In this document: positions 51,133 through 61,555 of the stretch, in pieces | Numbering within the stretch: position 1 is the first letter of the stretch | How the letters are laid out: every line of letters starts with the position of its first letter | NCBI RefSeq assembly: GCF_006539165.1 | Contig: NZ_BJMM01000007.1 | Coordinates: 62,001-126,000, forward strand | Length of the DNA: 64,000 nucleotides | Source of the DNA: Streptomyces cacaoi | GTDB lineage: Bacteria > Actinomycetota > Actinomycetes > Streptomycetales > Streptomycetaceae | Reading direction: 5' to 3' | The notes under the pieces: model-generated | The model's input: only the letters and a program-made list of their open reading frames with translations | Database searches by the model: none | What the model was told of the DNA's origin: nothing | Program-made: the position numbers and the translations under genes

Positions 51133-52803
51133 ATGTTGCACCTGGCCGAAGGGCTACGGCTTCCGACCAACGCCCTTGACTACACACTTCTCGGCATCTA
51201 CTTCGCCGTCGTGCTCGGGATCGGCTTCGCCGCCCGGACCAGCGTCAAGACGAGCCTCGACTTCTTCCTGTCCGGACGGTCGCTCCCCGCGTGGATCACC
51301 GGCCTGGCCTTCGTCGCGGCCAACCTCGGCGCCACCGAGATCCTGGGCATGGCCGCCAACGGCGCGCAGTACGGCGCCTACACCGTGCACTGGTACTGGA
51401 TCGGCGCCGTCCCGGCGATGGTCTTCCTGGGCCTGGTGATGATGCCGTTCTACTACGGCTCGAAGGTCCGCTCGGTGCCGGAGTTCCTGCTGCACCGGTT
51501 CGGCCCCTCCTCCCATCTGCTCAGCTCGATCATCTTCGCCGTCTCCGCCGTACTGATCGCCGGCGTCAACCTCTACGCGCTCGCGATCGTGCTGGAGGCG
51601 CTGCTGGGCTGGCCGGAGTGGGTCGCCATCGTCGTCGCGGGCTTCTTCGTCCTCGCCTACATCACCCTCGGCGGCCTCTCCTCGGCCATCTACACCGAGG
51701 TGCTCCAGTTCTTCGTCATCCTGGCCGCGCTCATCCCGCTGACCATCGTCGGCCTCAAGCGCGTCGGCGGCTGGGACGGCATGAGCGACAAACTCACCGG
51801 GGACCACGGCAACGCCTTCATGACCGCCTGGGAGGGCACCGGGATCGGCTCGGACAATCCACTGGGCGCCAACTGGCTGACCATCGTGCTCGGTCTGGGC
51901 TTCGTGATGAGCTTCGGCTACTGGACGACCAACTTCGCCGAGGTGCAGCGCGCCCTGTCGGCGAAGAACCTCTCCGCCGCCCGGCGCACCCCGCTCATCG
52001 CCGCCTTCCCCAAGATCCTCATCCCGGCCGTGGTGGTCGTCCCCGGGCTGATCGCGCTCGTCATGGAGCCCGCGCTGGGCAAGCCGGGCAGCGGGCTCGA
52101 CTACAACCACGCCATCCCGGTGCTGATGCGCGATCTGCTGCCCAACGGTGTGCTCGGCATCGCCGTGACCGGCCTGCTGGCCGCGTTCATGGCGGGCATG
52201 GCGGCGAACATCTCCTCGTTCAACACCGTGTTCACCAACGACATCTGGGCCGCCTATCTCAAGAAGGACAAGCCCGACGCGTACTACGTGCGCACGGCCC
52301 GCGTCGTCACGGTCGTCGGTGTGCTGATCGGCATGGGGACCGCGTTCATCGCGTCCTCGTTCAGCAACATCATGAACTACCTCCAGACGCTGTTCTCCTT
52401 CTTCAACGTCCCGCTGTTCGTGGTGTTCATCATCGGCATGTTCTGGAAGCGGACCACCCCGGCCGCCGGGTTCTGGGGCCTGCTGTCCGGCACCGTCGCG
52501 GCGATGATCAACTACTTCTGGTTCTACAAGCAGGGCGTCATCGACATCCCCAGCGACCAGGGCGCCAACTTCGTCTCCTCGATCGTCGCCTTCGTCGTCG
52601 GCGCCGTCGTGATGCTCGTCGTCACCCTCGTCACCCGGCCGAAGCCCGCCGACCAGCTCGCCGGACTCGTCTACGGGACCGTCTCGCCGGGCCTGGAGGA
52701 ACCGCCGGCCAAGGGCGACGACGCGTGGTACCGCAAGCCCGCCCTGCTGGGCTGGGGTGCGATCATCCTCGCCGCCGTCTGCTACATCCCCTTCTCCTTC
52801 TGA
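51133..52803 (+). CDS. sodium:solute (galactose-type) symporter, SSS family
   Basis: A membrane transporter of 556 aa with about 14 transmembrane helices, characteristic of the sodium/solute symporter family. It has FLSGRSLPAWITGLAFVAANLGATEILGMAANGAQYGAYT near the N-terminus (the Na-binding helix 1 region), GGLSSAIYTEVLQFFVI, and GLLAAFMAGMAANISSFNTVFTNDIWAAY. The length and the N-terminal ALDYTLLGIYFAVVLGIGF resemble SGLT-type sugar carriers. Its position, divergent from galT, makes galactose or a related sugar the likely substrate. It is followed after 22 bases by a small membrane protein. Confidence 0.93.
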   Translation: MLHLAEGLRLPTNALDYTLLGIYFAVVLGIGFAARTSVKTSLDFFLSGRSLPAWITGLAFVAANLGATEILGMAANGAQYGAYTVHWYWIGAVPAMVFLGLVMMPFYYGSKVRSVPEFLLHRFGPSSHLLSSIIFAVSAVLIAGVNLYALAIVLEALLGWPEWVAIVVAGFFVLAYITLGGLSSAIYTEVLQFFVILAALIPLTIVGLKRVGGWDGMSDKLTGDHGNAFMTAWEGTGIGSDNPLGANWLTIVLGLGFVMSFGYWTTNFAEVQRALSAKNLSAARRTPLIAAFPKILIPAVVVVPGLIALVMEPALGKPGSGLDYNHAIPVLMRDLLPNGVLGIAVTGLLAAFMAGMAANISSFNTVFTNDIWAAYLKKDKPDAYYVRTARVVTVVGVLIGMGTAFIASSFSNIMNYLQTLFSFFNVPLFVVFIIGMFWKRTTPAAGFWGLLSGTVAAMINYFWFYKQGVIDIPSDQGANFVSSIVAFVVGAVVMLVVTLVTRPKPADQLAGLVYGTVSPGLEEPPAKGDDAWYRKPALLGWGAIILAAVCYIPFSF

Positions 52804-52825
52804 GCAGCGAAGGACACCGAGCCCC

Positions 52826-53179
52826 ATGAGCGACAACAGCACTCCCCAGCACGGCACCACGGAAGCGACCGCGGCCGAACGGATGGCCAAGGAGGTCGAG
52901 GAGCTGGAGCGGCGCTCCGAGACCGCCGCCCGCCTCTTCGACGTACGCCGCATCATCGGCGGCCTGTTCGTGGTCTACGGCGTGATCGTGACCCTCGCCG
53001 GGGTCTTCGCCTCCGACGCGGACCTCAAGAAGGCCCAGGACATCAACATCAACCTGTGGACGGGGCTGGCCATGCTCGTCCTCGGCATCGTCTTCCTCGT
53101 CTGGCTGCGGCTCAGCCCGACCATCCCGCCGCCCTCGGCGACCGACGAGGAGCAGCCGAAGGAGAACGGCACCGGGTAA
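52826..53179 (+). CDS. small two-helix membrane protein downstream of the symporter
   Basis: A protein of 117 aa. A charged helix (AAERMAKEVEELERRSETAARLFD) precedes two transmembrane helices (IIGGLFVVYGVIVTLAGVF and LWTGLAMLVLGIVFLVWLRL), and a Pro/Glu tail follows. The topology puts both ends inside. AAGGA lies upstream of the ATG at 52826. The tight linkage to the symporter suggests an accessory subunit, as small proteins accompany some SSS transporters. This is inference; I do not recognise the family by name. Confidence 0.8.
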   Translation: MSDNSTPQHGTTEATAAERMAKEVEELERRSETAARLFDVRRIIGGLFVVYGVIVTLAGVFASDADLKKAQDININLWTGLAMLVLGIVFLVWLRLSPTIPPPSATDEEQPKENGTG

Positions 53180-53257
53180 CAGCCGCCTCCCGCCCGTGAG
53201 TCGGGCGGCCCGGCGCATCCGGGCCCCGTCCCCTCCCGCCCCCGGCGCACGCCGGTG

Positions 53258-53965
53258 TCAGGAAGGGGCGGGGCCCGGCTCGTCCCCCGGTCCCGACGGG
53301 GCGGGGCCCGCGCGCTCCAGCAGGCCCGTGCGGGCCGCGAGCGCCGCCGCCTCCAGCCGGGAGCCGACGCCCAGCTTCATCAGGACCCGCTGCACATGCG
53401 TGCGGGCCGTGCTCGGGGCGATGCTCATCCCCGCGGCGATCAGCCGGGTGTCCTCGCCCTCGGCCACCCGCACCAGGACCTCCACCTCGCGCGGCGTCAG
53501 CATCTGCAACAGCCGGGCGCCCTCGTCGTCCGGCTCGCCGACCGGGTTCAACAGCTCGGTGAACGACTGCTGGAGCAGCTGCGGCGCCACCGCGGCCTCC
53601 CCCGCCCGCGCCTTGACCATCGCCCGCTCGACGCCCTCTATCCGCTCGTCGTGGCGCACATAGCCGGACGCACCCGCCGCGAACGCCGCCGCGATCCCGC
53701 GGGGGTTGGGCACCGGGCCCAGCACCACCACCGCGATCTGCGGCTTCTCCCGTTTGATCCGCACCACCGGGTCGAACACCCCGGGCTCCGCCGGGGACGC
53801 CGTGCCCAGCAGGCACACCTCGGGCGCCCGGCTGATCACCAGGTCGGCGGCGCCCGCGCTCGGTGCCGCGGCCGCCAGCACGCGGTGGCCGCGGAGCTTC
53901 AGCGCCGAGGCCAGGGCTTCGGCGAGCAGGCGGTGATCGTCGACCACCATGAGCCGCACGCTCAT
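53258..53965 (-). CDS. atypical NarL-type response regulator without the phosphoacceptor Asp
   Basis: The protein has 235 aa. The receiver-like half starts SVRLMVVDDHRLLAEALASAL and keeps the acidic pair, but where LLD is expected it reads EVCLLGTASP, so the phosphorylated Asp is Gly. The conserved Lys is Arg (GYVRHDE). The LuxR HTH is intact (LTPREVEVLVRVAEGEDTRLIAAGMSIAPSTARTHVQRVLMKLGV). It is therefore probably controlled by ligand, protein or expression level rather than by phosphorylation. A GTG one codon upstream of the ATG at 53965 is a close alternative start. There is no kinase neighbour. Confidence 0.88.
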   Translation of the reverse strand: MSVRLMVVDDHRLLAEALASALKLRGHRVLAAAAPSAGAADLVISRAPEVCLLGTASPAEPGVFDPVVRIKREKPQIAVVVLGPVPNPRGIAAAFAAGASGYVRHDERIEGVERAMVKARAGEAAVAPQLLQQSFTELLNPVGEPDDEGARLLQMLTPREVEVLVRVAEGEDTRLIAAGMSIAPSTARTHVQRVLMKLGVGSRLEAAALAARTGLLERAGPAPSGPGDEPGPAPS

Positions 53966-54132
53966 CACGTCCCCCCACAGACTCCACGTCGAAGGGCCGG
54001 CTCCCCCAGCCGCCCTTCCTGTCCGGGGGAAGCTACACGCTCACCGCGCGTTCCGCGCCCCCTACGAAACGAAATCCCCGCGGGAGACCGGACGGCGCCG
54101 CACACCGGGCGGAAACCGGTCCCTGACGCGCG

Positions 54133-54163
54133 TCGGCCCGCCACGGCGTGCGTGGCGGGCCGA
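54133..54163 (-). terminator. 13-bp stem hairpin after the PQQ-propeller gene
   Basis: TCGGCCCGCCACG (54133-54145) pairs exactly with CGTGGCGGGCCGA (54151-54163) around GCGTG. It lies about 50 bases beyond the stop of the minus-strand gene at 54214. Confidence 0.75.
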
Positions 54164-54213
54164 ACTCGCGGTACGAAACGGGCTGTCGGGTCAGACGGTG
54201 CGGTCCCGGCGGC

Positions 54214-55971
54214 TCACTTCGGGCCGAAACCGGCCGCGAGCTTGGGGACCTCCCCGTCGGACGGCTCCCGGTCGGAGACGAGGTTGTCGCTCAGGAAGAA
54301 CCGGCCGTTCTCGAACAGCAGCGGCTGGTCGACCGAGTCCGGGCTGACCGAGAACGCCTGCTCGCCCTGGCCCACCTCGGACCGCGGCATCTGGAGCAGC
54401 TTCGTCTGCTTCCCGTCCTTCGGGTCGAGGGAGACGATCTGGCCGCCCGCGTCGTACGGCGGCAGCTTGTACGCCAGGATGTGGCCGCCCTCCATCCGGA
54501 ACGGGATGATCTCCCGGTTCTTGCCCGCCGCCGACTTCCACTTGGGCTTGCCGGTGGAGATGTCGAAGGCCATCACGTCGTTCGTCCGCGCCGAGCCGTC
54601 GGCGCTGGGCTCCGTGTGCTGCGTGGTCGTCAGATAGATCGTGTCCGGCCCGACGGCCATCGCGTAGCAGGCGTTGACCTCCAGCTCGCAGGGCTTGTTG
54701 TAGCGCTCGCCCAGCGAGATCTTGCTCTGGAGCTTCTTGTCGTCGCTGATGGCCATCACATCGCTGGTCAGCTCGTCACCGGCGCCGACGACCAGCACCA
54801 GCGGATCGGTCGAGGCCACCCGGACGTTCTTCACGCCCTTCGGCGGCTCGTACTTCCACGTCGCCTTGCCCGTGTCCGGGTCGAGCTTCTGCACCGACAC
54901 CTGCGGCTTGTCGTAGTCCGAGCCGCACTCGACGACGGCCACCAGCGACTTGCCGCCCTGGTAGCCCTTGTCACGGCAGTCGCTCGGCTTGGCCTCCCAC
55001 AGCTTCTTGCCCGAGGAGATCTTGTAGCCGGCCGAACCGCCGATCCACGCCGAGGCCACCGTGTCCCCGCTGATCGCCACGTTCTCGTTGCTGCGGGTGT
55101 CCGCGTTCGGCATCGTCTTGTCCCACGCGATCTTCTTCGCGTCCAGATCGACGATGACCATCCGGGTGCAGTCCGCGCTGTTGGAGATCGTCTCCTGCAC
55201 CACCAGCGCGATCTTGTGGTCCTTGGTCATGTTGTTGGACGCGGCGCACACGTTGCCGCGCAGCGGCACGTCCGTCTTCTTGCCGCTGTCCAGGTCCTGG
55301 ACGACCAGCTTGCGCAGCGACGGCTTGGCGAACACCTTGTCCGTCGCCCAGTTGCCGCTGACGGTGGTGATGTCCTTGACCGTGGGCGCATCCCAGTCGA
55401 CGATCTGCGAGCCCTTGGTGCTCTTGGGCTTCTGCGGGCCGTCCGACTGCTCGTTGGCCTTGTCGTCGCCCTTGGCCTCGTCCTTCTTGCCGTCGTCCTT
55501 CGTCAGGAAGAAGACGCCGCCGCCCGCCACGAGCAGCACGGCGACGACGGCGGCGACGATGCCGATGACCTTCGAGTTGCTCCGGCCGCCCCCGCCGCCG
55601 CCCGGCATCCCGCCGGAGGTGTCGTACGACGGGTACATCCCCGGCTGCTGCGCGTACGGGCCCTGCGGCGGAGGCGGCGTCGGGGCGCCGAAACCGCCCG
55701 GCTGACCCGGCTGTTGGGGATAGCCGTAGCCGGGCTGCTGACCCGGCTGCTGCGGGTAGCCGTAGCCGGACTGCGAGGCGGGCGGGGACGGCGGTGGTGT
55801 CTGCGGCATGCCCGGCGGGGCCGCGGGGGCCTGCGGCGGCTGCGGGGGAGGCGGCGGCGGTGTGCCCGGCTGCTGGGGGTAGCCGTAGGACGGCTGTCCC
55901 TGCGGCGGTTCCTGCGGTGCGCCGAAGCCTCCGGACGGCGGCTGATCAGGCGGAGGAGGCGGCTGCGACAT
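54214..55971 (-). CDS. membrane-anchored PQQ-like beta-propeller protein
   Basis: The protein has 585 aa. Residues 1-130 are a Pro/Gly/Tyr/Gln tail with repeats of GYGYPQQPG. One transmembrane helix follows (VIGIVAAVVAVLLVAGGGVFFL), and then about 400 residues outside with PQQ_2-like propeller repeats: GKKLWEAK, GKATWKYEPP, GKPKWKS, and DTIYLTTTQHTE. In actinobacteria such proteins often lie beside kinases and secretion genes and are thought to act as extracytoplasmic scaffolds or sensors. The enzyme-type PQQ-binding residues cannot be confirmed. The ATG at 55971 follows GAGGGA. It is the intact paralog of the frameshifted gene at 56195-57927. Confidence 0.88.
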   Translation of the reverse strand: MSQPPPPPDQPPSGGFGAPQEPPQGQPSYGYPQQPGTPPPPPPQPPQAPAAPPGMPQTPPPSPPASQSGYGYPQQPGQQPGYGYPQQPGQPGGFGAPTPPPPQGPYAQQPGMYPSYDTSGGMPGGGGGGRSNSKVIGIVAAVVAVLLVAGGGVFFLTKDDGKKDEAKGDDKANEQSDGPQKPKSTKGSQIVDWDAPTVKDITTVSGNWATDKVFAKPSLRKLVVQDLDSGKKTDVPLRGNVCAASNNMTKDHKIALVVQETISNSADCTRMVIVDLDAKKIAWDKTMPNADTRSNENVAISGDTVASAWIGGSAGYKISSGKKLWEAKPSDCRDKGYQGGKSLVAVVECGSDYDKPQVSVQKLDPDTGKATWKYEPPKGVKNVRVASTDPLVLVVGAGDELTSDVMAISDDKKLQSKISLGERYNKPCELEVNACYAMAVGPDTIYLTTTQHTEPSADGSARTNDVMAFDISTGKPKWKSAAGKNREIIPFRMEGGHILAYKLPPYDAGGQIVSLDPKDGKQTKLLQMPRSEVGQGEQAFSVSPDSVDQPLLFENGRFFLSDNLVSDREPSDGEVPKLAAGFGPK

Positions 55972-56150
55972 GAACAATCCCTCGTAAAAGGGCAGACCGA
56001 ACGCCCGGCACCCCTCAAACCCCCGTAGGGCCGAGCGAATCGGACATTTGGCCTGCCGTGGCAGACAGTTGAGCGGAAGTTCTTTCTACCATCGGACACG
56101 ATCCGGCCAGTCCACGGTTCCGTGGCGGAATCGATACGTCCGTCCCCGCC

Positions 56151-56187
56151 GCGAGCGCCGCGCCGAGGGGCCCGGCGCGGCGCTCGC
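56151..56187 (-). terminator. 14-bp stem hairpin after the frameshifted propeller gene
   Basis: GCGAGCGCCGCGCC (56151-56164) pairs exactly with GGCGCGGCGCTCGC (56174-56187) around a 9-base loop, 8 bases beyond the stop at 56195. Confidence 0.75.
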
Positions 56188-56194
56188 CACGGCC

Positions 56195-57927
56195 TCAGCG
56201 CGGCCCGTACGCCAGGGCGAGGGGCTTCTTCGTGTCCTCGTCCTTCCCGCGCAGCAGATCCTCCTGGAGGAAGAACCGGCCCTCGGCATAGGTCGCCGTC
56301 GGCGTCCACGAGCGCGACGGCATCGAGAACTCCTGCTCCTTCTCCACGCCGGAGTCCGGCAGCCGCAGCAGCCCGCGTTCCTTGCCGTTCGCCGGGTCGA
56401 TGCCGACGACGTCGCCGGCGGTCTCCCCGACCACCGGCGCCGGCCGGTAGGCGATGACCTTGCCGTCCTCGACGGCCACCGGGAAGATCGTGCGCCCCTC
56501 GCCCGCGTCCACCTTCCACTTCGGCTTGCCGCTGGAGAAGTCGAAGCCCACCGCCTCGTTGGTGTCGCCCGAGGAGCCCTCCTTGCCGGAGTGCTCGCCA
56601 CGCGAGACGACGACGGTGTCGCCCACGGCGACGATGTTCGCGCACGACTCGCTGCCCATGTTGCCCAGCAGACAGCCCGGTTCGTAGTGGTTGCCGAGGT
56701 TGATGCTCGCCGCCACCTCGCCCTGCTCGGTCACCGTCATGACCTCGTCCCGGTCGCCGTCGGTGCCCAGCAGCAGGACCACCGGGTCGGTGTCGACGAG
56801 CCGTACCGAACGCCCGTCGCTCACCTGCGGCAGCTCCACGTCCCTCTGCCCGTCCGCGGATCGAGTTCGTGGATGCTCACCTTGCGGCCGCACTCCAGGA
56901 CCGCCAGCAGCCGCGCACCGCCGCCGTAGCGGGCGTGGCTGCACGTCTCCTCCACGTTGTCCTTCCACAGCTTCTTGCCGCTGGTGACGTCGTAGGCGGC
57001 ATGGCCGCCGATCCAGGTGGCGGCGACGACCCCGTCGGCGACCGTCAGATTGACATCGCCACCGCCGAACCCGAACTCGTCCTCGGCCAGCGGCTTCTCC
57101 CACAGCTTCTCGCCCGTGTCGACGTCGAAGGCCGCGACCGCGCTACAGCCGTCGCTGCCCTTGTCGAAGGCGATGGCGGTGACGTGCTCGTCGGTCATGT
57201 GCGGGGACGCCGCGCAGGAAGGACCGGCCAGCGGCAGGTTCCAGGCACGCCTGCCCCCGTCGACGCGGTGGCCCTCCACCGCGTTCAGGCTGGTCTTCGC
57301 ATAGATCTTGCGGGTGATCCAACTGCCCGCGGCCAGCGGGGCGTCCTCGCGTTTGACGTGGGTGTCCGGCTGCTTGAGCGAGAACAGCTGCTCGGCCGGT
57401 TTCCCGCCGGCGACATGGTCGCCCGCCGCCTTCCCGTCCCCGCCCGGACCGCCGCCGTCCCCGTCACCGCCGTCCCCGCCGAACAGCCGGACGCCGCCCG
57501 CGACGAGCGCGACGGCCACGACGGCGGCCACGATCCCCAGCAGCGTGCGGTTGCGGTTTCCGCCACCGCCGGGTGGGGCGCCGCCCGGACCGGGCGGTGG
57601 GAAAGCGGGCGGGACCGGCGGAGCTGCCGGAGCTGCCGGGTACGGCGGTCCGGCAGGAGACGGCGGTCCGGCAGGAGACGGCGGTCCGGCAGGGGACGGA
57701 GGCCCGGCAGGCGGTGCGGGCGCGGCGGGCTGCGGAGGTCCGGCAGGCGGGCCGCCCGTGGCCGGGGTTTCGCCGCCCGTGGCCGGGGTTTCCGCGGGGT
57801 TTCCCGCGGGCGGGCCGACGTCCGGCGGCGGGCCGAAGCCGGGCGGGGCCGGGGGCCGACCGGGCTCGCCGCCCGGTGGCTGCGACGGCGGTTGCGACGG
57901 CGGCGGGGGCGGGGGCTGCTGCGACAT
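56195..57927 (-). pseudogene. PQQ-like beta-propeller membrane protein, frameshifted
   Basis: Two frames join into one paralog of the protein at 54214. The first runs from the ATG at 57927 through a Pro-rich tail with PAGPPSPAG-type repeats, a transmembrane helix (LLGIVAAVVAVALVAGG) and the propeller up to DPRTGRGTW, and then stops at 56821. The second continues ELPQVSDGRSVRLVDTDPVVLLLG to the natural C-terminus ALAYGPR. The shift sits near 56834-56839, where one more C on the + strand (CTCCCAC instead of CTCCAC) would restore the frame. The 1733-base length is one short of a multiple of three. A recent mutation, a sequencing error or programmed frameshifting cannot be told apart here. Confidence 0.85.
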
Positions 57928-58056
57928 GGGGACCTCGGCGTCGGTGGGGCGACGGGGCGGGCCCGGCTCCACGGTGGTGTCAGCGGTCGAGGGCACCGCC
58001 CGCCGTCGGTCGGCTACGGAGCGGCACCCTTTGTACCACCGGCCACCGTGGACATG

Positions 58057-59910
<1,854 letters not shown>

Positions 59911-60004
59911 CTCTCTCCTGTTGCCTACGAGGCCCCGGATCCGGCGCCAACGCTCCAGGGTAGTCACCGTGGCGCGAAAGCGTTCCCGGTACCCCGAACG
60001 AAGA

Positions 60005-60868
60005 TCAACTGCCGTGCAGCATCAGCGCGATACCGCCCACCATCAGCACGCTCGCCGCCGTCCGCGGCCATCCGAAGCGCTCCTTGAAGAACAGCGCACC
60101 GATCGCGGCACCCGCGATGATCGAGGACTCGCGCAGCGCCGCCACCGGCGCGAGCGGCGCCCGCGTCTGCGCCCACAGCACCAGCCCGTACGCGGCCACC
60201 GACAGCGCGCCGCCCAGCAGGCCACGGGCCGCGACGGGGCGGAGCTGCTCGACCAGCCGGCGGCGCCGGGTCGCGAACGCGTAGGCGGGGATGGCCAGCC
60301 CCTCGAAGATCATCAGCCAGGCGATGTAGCCGAGCGCGGAGCCCGAGGCCCGCACCCCGACCCCGTCGACGGTGGTGTACGTGGCGATCGCCAGCCCCGT
60401 GCACAACGCCGCCACCAGCGCGGGCCCCTGCGCACCGGCCCCCGGCGCGGCCCGCCGGCCGCGCAGCCCCCACAGCGAGACCCCGAGCAGCCCGGCCGAG
60501 GCCAGCAGCACGCCCGTGAGCTGCCACGCGTCCGGCAGCTCGTGCAGGAAGACCGCCGACAGCACCGTCACCACCAGCGGCGACGTGCCCCGCGCTATCG
60601 GGTACATCTGTCCGAACTCGCCCAGCTGGAAGGAGCGCATCAGCAGCGTCATGTAGACGACGTGCAGCACGGCCGAGATCAGCAGCGGCGGCCACGCCTC
60701 CGCGGCCGGCAGCGGCGCGAAGCACGCGAGGAGCGCGCCGCACACCGCGCCGCCCCCGCCGACCAGCGTGAAGGCCAGCAGCTGATCACGTATGCCGTGC
60801 GCCAGCGCGCTCCAGGTGGCGTGGGCCAGCGCGGCGAGCAGAACAGCCGCGACGACCAGCGGCGTCAC
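60005..60868 (-). CDS. EamA/DMT-family transporter
   Basis: An integral membrane protein of 287 aa with about ten hydrophobic helices, in two EamA halves. The first half ends in RGTSPLVVTVLSAVFLHE and the second in RESSIIAGAAIGALFFKERFGWPR. Both show the P-L/R-E-x-S end-of-domain pattern of drug/metabolite exporters. The substrate is unknown. The GTG start at 60868 overlaps the stop of the YbaK gene (GTGA), so the two are translationally coupled and probably act in one process, for example export or repair linked to an amino acid. Confidence 0.9.
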   Translation of the reverse strand: MTPLVVAAVLLAALAHATWSALAHGIRDQLLAFTLVGGGGAVCGALLACFAPLPAAEAWPPLLISAVLHVVYMTLLMRSFQLGEFGQMYPIARGTSPLVVTVLSAVFLHELPDAWQLTGVLLASAGLLGVSLWGLRGRRAAPGAGAQGPALVAALCTGLAIATYTTVDGVGVRASGSALGYIAWLMIFEGLAIPAYAFATRRRRLVEQLRPVAARGLLGGALSVAAYGLVLWAQTRAPLAPVAALRESSIIAGAAIGALFFKERFGWPRTAASVLMVGGIALMLHGS

Positions 60869-61407
60869 CGTTCACCCGCACCGCTCGTTCCGGCGGCCGG
60901 TGCCCGGCGGATCCCCTCGTCCGCCGCGCCCTCGCGCACCTCGGCGAGCGTGCCGCCCGCGTGTGCGATCAACGCCTGGGGGTCGAGCGGGAAGACGGCG
61001 TGCGGGGTGCCGGCGGCGGCCCAGACCGTGTGGTGCGCGAGGAGCCCGCGGTCGGCCAGCACCCGCATCGTCGTCGCATGACCGAACGGCGGGACGCCGC
61101 CGATCGCGTAACCCGTCGCCTCCCGCACGGTCTTCGCCGTGGCCCGGCGCACCTCGGCCCCGCCGAGCACCTCGCTCACCCGCGCCACATCGACCCGCGA
61201 ACCGCCGTCCATGAGCACCAGCACCGGGCTGCCGTCCGCCTCGAACACCAGGGATTTGACGATCTGTTCCAGCTCGCAGCCGATCGCCGCGGCGGCCTCG
61301 GCAGCCGTCCGCGTCGCCTCGGGAAAGGCGCGGACCTCCACCTCGCCGAGGCCGAGAGCGTCGAGAGCGCGTGCGAAACGGGGGTGAGCAGCAGCCGGTT
61401 GTGTCAT
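60865..61407 (-). CDS. YbaK/ProX-type aminoacyl-tRNA deacylase
   Basis: The protein has 180 aa and the YbaK/EbsC fold: an N-terminal ARALDALGLGEVEVRAFPEATRTAAEAAAAIGCELEQIVKSLVF, where the Lys of IVKSL is the conserved catalytic or binding Lys. ATAKTVREATGYAIGGVPPFGH follows, the GGVPPFGH loop being the family hallmark. It probably hydrolyses mischarged tRNA such as Cys- or Ala-tRNA-Pro. The ATG at 61407 is the likely start because the family begins there; the frame is open upstream into the terminator region. It overlaps the EamA gene downstream. Confidence 0.92.
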   Translation of the reverse strand: MTQPAAAHPRFARALDALGLGEVEVRAFPEATRTAAEAAAAIGCELEQIVKSLVFEADGSPVLVLMDGGSRVDVARVSEVLGGAEVRRATAKTVREATGYAIGGVPPFGHATTMRVLADRGLLAHHTVWAAAGTPHAVFPLDPQALIAHAGGTLAEVREGAADEGIRRAPAAGTSGAGER

Positions 61408-61501
61408 ACACCGGACGCTACCGCCGCGCCCCGCGCCCCCGCGACGGCATATCTCCCGCGCTCCGCGGCATATCTCCCGTGCGCTCCGCCCCGGAAAACG
61501 C

Positions 61502-61535
61502 ACGCCGGGCGGCCCGCGCACGGACCGCCCGGCGT
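61502..61535 (-). terminator. 11-bp stem hairpin after the penicillin-binding protein gene
   Basis: ACGCCGGGCGG (61502-61512) pairs exactly with CCGCCCGGCGT (61525-61535) around 12 bases, about 20 bases beyond the stop at 61556. Just past it, near 61447-61490, a GGCATATCTCCCG word occurs twice 24 bases apart, within the likely promoter of the YbaK gene. Confidence 0.75.
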
Positions 61536-61555
61536 CGTCCGCACCGGAGGGCGCG

